From assembly GCA_903930665.1 (NCBI GenBank), contig CAIYZI010000450.1:1-7822 (forward strand): 7,822 nucleotides of DNA. Reading direction: 5' to 3'. Shown piece by piece: positions 5,912-7,822 of this stretch; position 1 is the stretch's first letter; every line of letters starts with the position of its first letter. Made by a program: the position numbers and the translations under genes. The stretch is from an uncultured beta proteobacterium (GTDB taxonomy: Bacteria; Pseudomonadota; Gammaproteobacteria; Burkholderiales; Burkholderiaceae). The notes under the pieces were generated by a model. The model had not been told where the DNA came from. It did no database searches and saw only the letters and a list, made by a program, of their open reading frames with translations.

Positions 5912-6839
5912 ACTCATCATAGGCCTGGCTATTTTTGGAGTGTTACTTGCAATCAGTACTGCCTATTACTGGGGTAGGAAACAAAATCCTTTGCCTCCGG
6001 CTTTCACACCAGCATCTAATCCTTATGAAAATGGCATTTATGCTGAAGGCATTATTGAAACCTTGCAGGCAAGCGGTTCAAATATCAATATTTATCCAGA
6101 AGTTGCTGGCACTGTAAATCAGATCTTGGTAAAAGAGGGTCAAGAGGTTAATGCGAACACACTTTTGCTGACAATTGATGACTCAGTACAAAAAGCTACT
6201 ACCCAGCAGGCGAAAGCACAAATCGGCGCGGCTCGCGCATCTTTAAAAACGTCAGAAGATGCTTATCAAAAGCAAAAAGCAGCTGCTGATATTGATCCAA
6301 GGGCGGTGAGTAAAGATGCGTTAGATAGTGCTAAAGATGCCGTTGGCCTTGCTAAGGCAAATTTAGAGGTCAGTCAAAAGCAATATGAAACTGCGGCAAG
6401 CCTACTAGCCAAATACCATATCAACGCACTAACAGCTGGAAAAATTATCTCCATTAATACTGCTGTTGGAAGTTATGTTTCTGCTCAGGGCGTCTATGAC
6501 ACCTATACTCAGCAGAATGATCCTATTTTGGTAATGGGTGCTGTTGGTCAGGCTATGGCGGTTCGTTGCTATGTTGATGAGGTGCTGTTACAAAGACTTC
6601 CTTCAGCTGGAGATATCGAGGCCTATATGTTTCTTCGAGGGTCGACTTTAAAAATTCCTTTAAAAATTGTGCGCTTTCAGCCCAATGTTTCGCCCAAGAT
6701 TGAATTATCTAATCAAAGAACAGAGCGGGTGGATGTTCGGGTTCTTCCAGTGATTTTTAGCTTTGATCAGCCAAAGAATGTGACGATATATCCAGGTCAA
6801 TTGGTCGATGTGTATATAGGTAAACGTGGTGCTAAGTAA
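5901..6839 (+). CDS. HlyD-family periplasmic adaptor (membrane fusion protein)
   Basis: The adaptor bridges an inner-membrane transporter and an outer-membrane channel. With ATG 5901 the product is 312 residues. An N-terminal hydrophobic segment (about 5-24) anchors it or acts as an uncleaved signal. The first half of the lipoyl/barrel-sandwich domain is at about 60-94 (PEVAGTVNQILVKEGQEV). A fairly short, Ala/Lys/Gln-rich alpha-helical hairpin follows (about 96-172), then the second lipoyl half (about 174-195, LTAGKIISINTAVGSYV) and a C-terminal beta-barrel part. The ATG is preferred over the in-frame TTG at 5895 because it is a stronger start codon and follows the purine run AGAAAGAG at 5887-5894. 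It overlaps the ATPase gene by 11 bases and is overlapped by the next gene by 11 bases. Best reading is a DevB-like adaptor of the same exporter. Confidence 0.9.
   Translation: MKNRLIIGLAIFGVLLAISTAYYWGRKQNPLPPAFTPASNPYENGIYAEGIIETLQASGSNINIYPEVAGTVNQILVKEGQEVNANTLLLTIDDSVQKATTQQAKAQIGAARASLKTSEDAYQKQKAAADIDPRAVSKDALDSAKDAVGLAKANLEVSQKQYETAASLLAKYHINALTAGKIISINTAVGSYVSAQGVYDTYTQQNDPILVMGAVGQAMAVRCYVDEVLLQRLPSAGDIEAYMFLRGSTLKIPLKIVRFQPNVSPKIELSNQRTERVDVRVLPVIFSFDQPKNVTIYPGQLVDVYIGKRGAK
6818..6820 (+). promoter_or_regulatory. Ribosome binding site of the outer-membrane factor gene
   Basis: AGG within the adaptor gene lies eight bases before the GTG at 6829. It suits that codon slightly better than the adjacent in-frame GTG at 6826. 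An in-frame TAG at 6817-6819 rules out any earlier start. Confidence 0.4.
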
Positions 6840-7822
6840 AAAACGTATCCTTGTTTTTCTCTTGATCAGCGCTAGCCTTGTTGCTTGCGCTGTTGGCCCA
6901 GATTTCGTCTCCCCATCGCCGCCCCAAAATGCTGCTTATTTAAAGAATGGTTTGCCTAAAGAGGCTCTGACGGCTGATGGAAATTCTCAAAGTCTTATCT
7001 CGGGAACAATCAGTGACTCTCGCTGGTGGGAAATGTTTAAAGCAGCCTCATTAAATGCGATCGTTGATGAGGCGCTTAAGCAAAATGCATCCCTGCAGGC
7101 ATCCGAAGCAAATCTTTTGCAAAGCCAGGATTTATTGCGGGCAGGATATGGGATTTTCTTTCCACAGGTATCGGCAAGACTAGGGGCCTCACGTAATTCT
7201 ATAGCCCCTATCGAATCTGGATTGCCTAACTCTGGATCTATCTTTAATTTATCGACCGCCAGCGCAAATGTCAGCTATGTCTTAGATGTATTTGGCGGTG
7301 AAAGACGTCAAGTTGAGGCTTTACGTGCGCAGGTAGATTTTCAAAAATACTCGACTGATGCTGCTTATTTAATATTGTCCGCTAATGTGGTCAATACCAG
7401 TATTGCCCGAGCAGCCTATTTTGAGCAAATAAAATCCACAGAAGAATTAATTGCTCTTGAAAAGGATCAACTAAAAGTTGCGCAAGCTCAGGTAACTGGT
7501 GGTACGGCTGCCTATGCGACAGTATTAAGTATTCAAACGTTGATTGCCAGCAACGAAGCTTCCATTGCGCCATTGCGTCAACGCGTCAGTCAGGCAGAGC
7601 ATTTACTTGCAGTATTGGAGGGGGTTGATCCTTCCCATGTAAATCTTTCTGATATTACCTTGGAAAGCCTCACCTTACCATCAGATATTCCAGTTAGCCT
7701 TCCATCGGAGCTGGTCAGAGCCAGACCAGATATTCTGGCTGCTGAGGCGCAAATGCATGTAACAAGTGCTGATGTGGGCGTGGCAACTGCGAATATGTAC
7801 CCCAGTATTTCCTTAAATGCAG
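6829..7822 (+). CDS. Outer-membrane efflux lipoprotein, NodT/TolC family (3' end missing)
   Basis: This is the outer-membrane channel of the exporter, a trimeric TolC-like tunnel anchored by a lipid. The frame is open from a GTG at 6829 to the right edge, giving 331 whole codons; the family usually has about 450-500 residues, so roughly the last third is outside the window. The N-terminus has basic residues, a hydrophobic core and a lipobox LVAC with lipidated C20; alanine at +2 is compatible with sorting to the outer membrane. Family hallmarks are a WW pair near residue 65 (SRWWEMF), the helical run LNAIVDEALKQNASLQASEA, and LPSELVRARPDILAAEAQ near the end, where the second repeat of the efflux domain begins. 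The gene overlaps the adaptor by 11 bases. It starts with two GTG codons in a row (6826 and 6829), so the exact start may shift by one residue. No stop or frameshift is seen in the visible part. Confidence 0.9.
   Translation, partial: MLSKKRILVFLLISASLVACAVGPDFVSPSPPQNAAYLKNGLPKEALTADGNSQSLISGTISDSRWWEMFKAASLNAIVDEALKQNASLQASEANLLQSQDLLRAGYGIFFPQVSARLGASRNSIAPIESGLPNSGSIFNLSTASANVSYVLDVFGGERRQVEALRAQVDFQKYSTDAAYLILSANVVNTSIARAAYFEQIKSTEELIALEKDQLKVAQAQVTGGTAAYATVLSIQTLIASNEASIAPLRQRVSQAEHLLAVLEGVDPSHVNLSDITLESLTLPSDIPVSLPSELVRARPDILAAEAQMHVTSADVGVATANMYPSISLNA

Noticed and set aside
5935..6117. Plus-strand open frame of 60 codons
   Set aside because: It is an alternative frame inside the HlyD adaptor gene, without domain features or a ribosome binding site.
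7391..7573. Minus-strand open frame of 60 codons
   Set aside because: It is antisense to the NodT-family channel gene, which is continuous and has family motifs on both sides of this stretch.

Overview
The window is ordinary bacterial chromosome, AT-leaning by eye, densely packed and with no stretch over 300 bases lacking a gene. Protein styles (a Tad pilus block, a YkuD-type L,D-transpeptidase, a HlyD/FtsX/ATPase exporter with a NodT-type outer-membrane lipoprotein) point to a Gram-negative bacterium. A small-genome freshwater betaproteobacterium of the Polynucleobacter kind is my best guess, but this is inferred from recall and not demonstrated.

Left part (1-3050): the tail of a Tad/Flp pilus locus. 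It holds the 3' part of tadC (inner-membrane platform), a small zinc-ribbon protein with two membrane helices that I do not recognise, and a TadG-like protein whose N-terminal Tad anchor is joined through a proline-rich linker to a Gly/Ser/Thr/Asn-rich, probably beta-structured extracellular domain. On the opposite strand and convergent with it is a TadE-type pseudopilin with a textbook prepilin-peptidase site. tadE is therefore inverted relative to its pilus neighbours.

Middle (3051-4003): a short divergent intergenic region with a plausible sigma70 promoter for an exported L,D-transpeptidase, a peptidoglycan cross-linking or protein-anchoring enzyme. Its catalytic motif reads SKGCIR instead of the usual SHGC.

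Right part (4055-7822, running off the end): a tightly coupled four-gene transport operon. It encodes an FtsX/DevC-type permease, an ATPase, a HlyD-type periplasmic adaptor and a NodT/TolC-type outer-membrane lipoprotein. The first junction has no gap and the next two are both 11-base overlaps. Together these would form a complete tripartite ABC exporter from cytoplasm to outside; the substrate cannot be read from the sequence.

No tRNA, rRNA, CRISPR array, insertion sequence or convincing intrinsic terminator was seen. The least explained parts are the zinc-ribbon protein, the C-terminal domain of the TadG-like protein and the inversion of tadE. I did not find a clearly new system.
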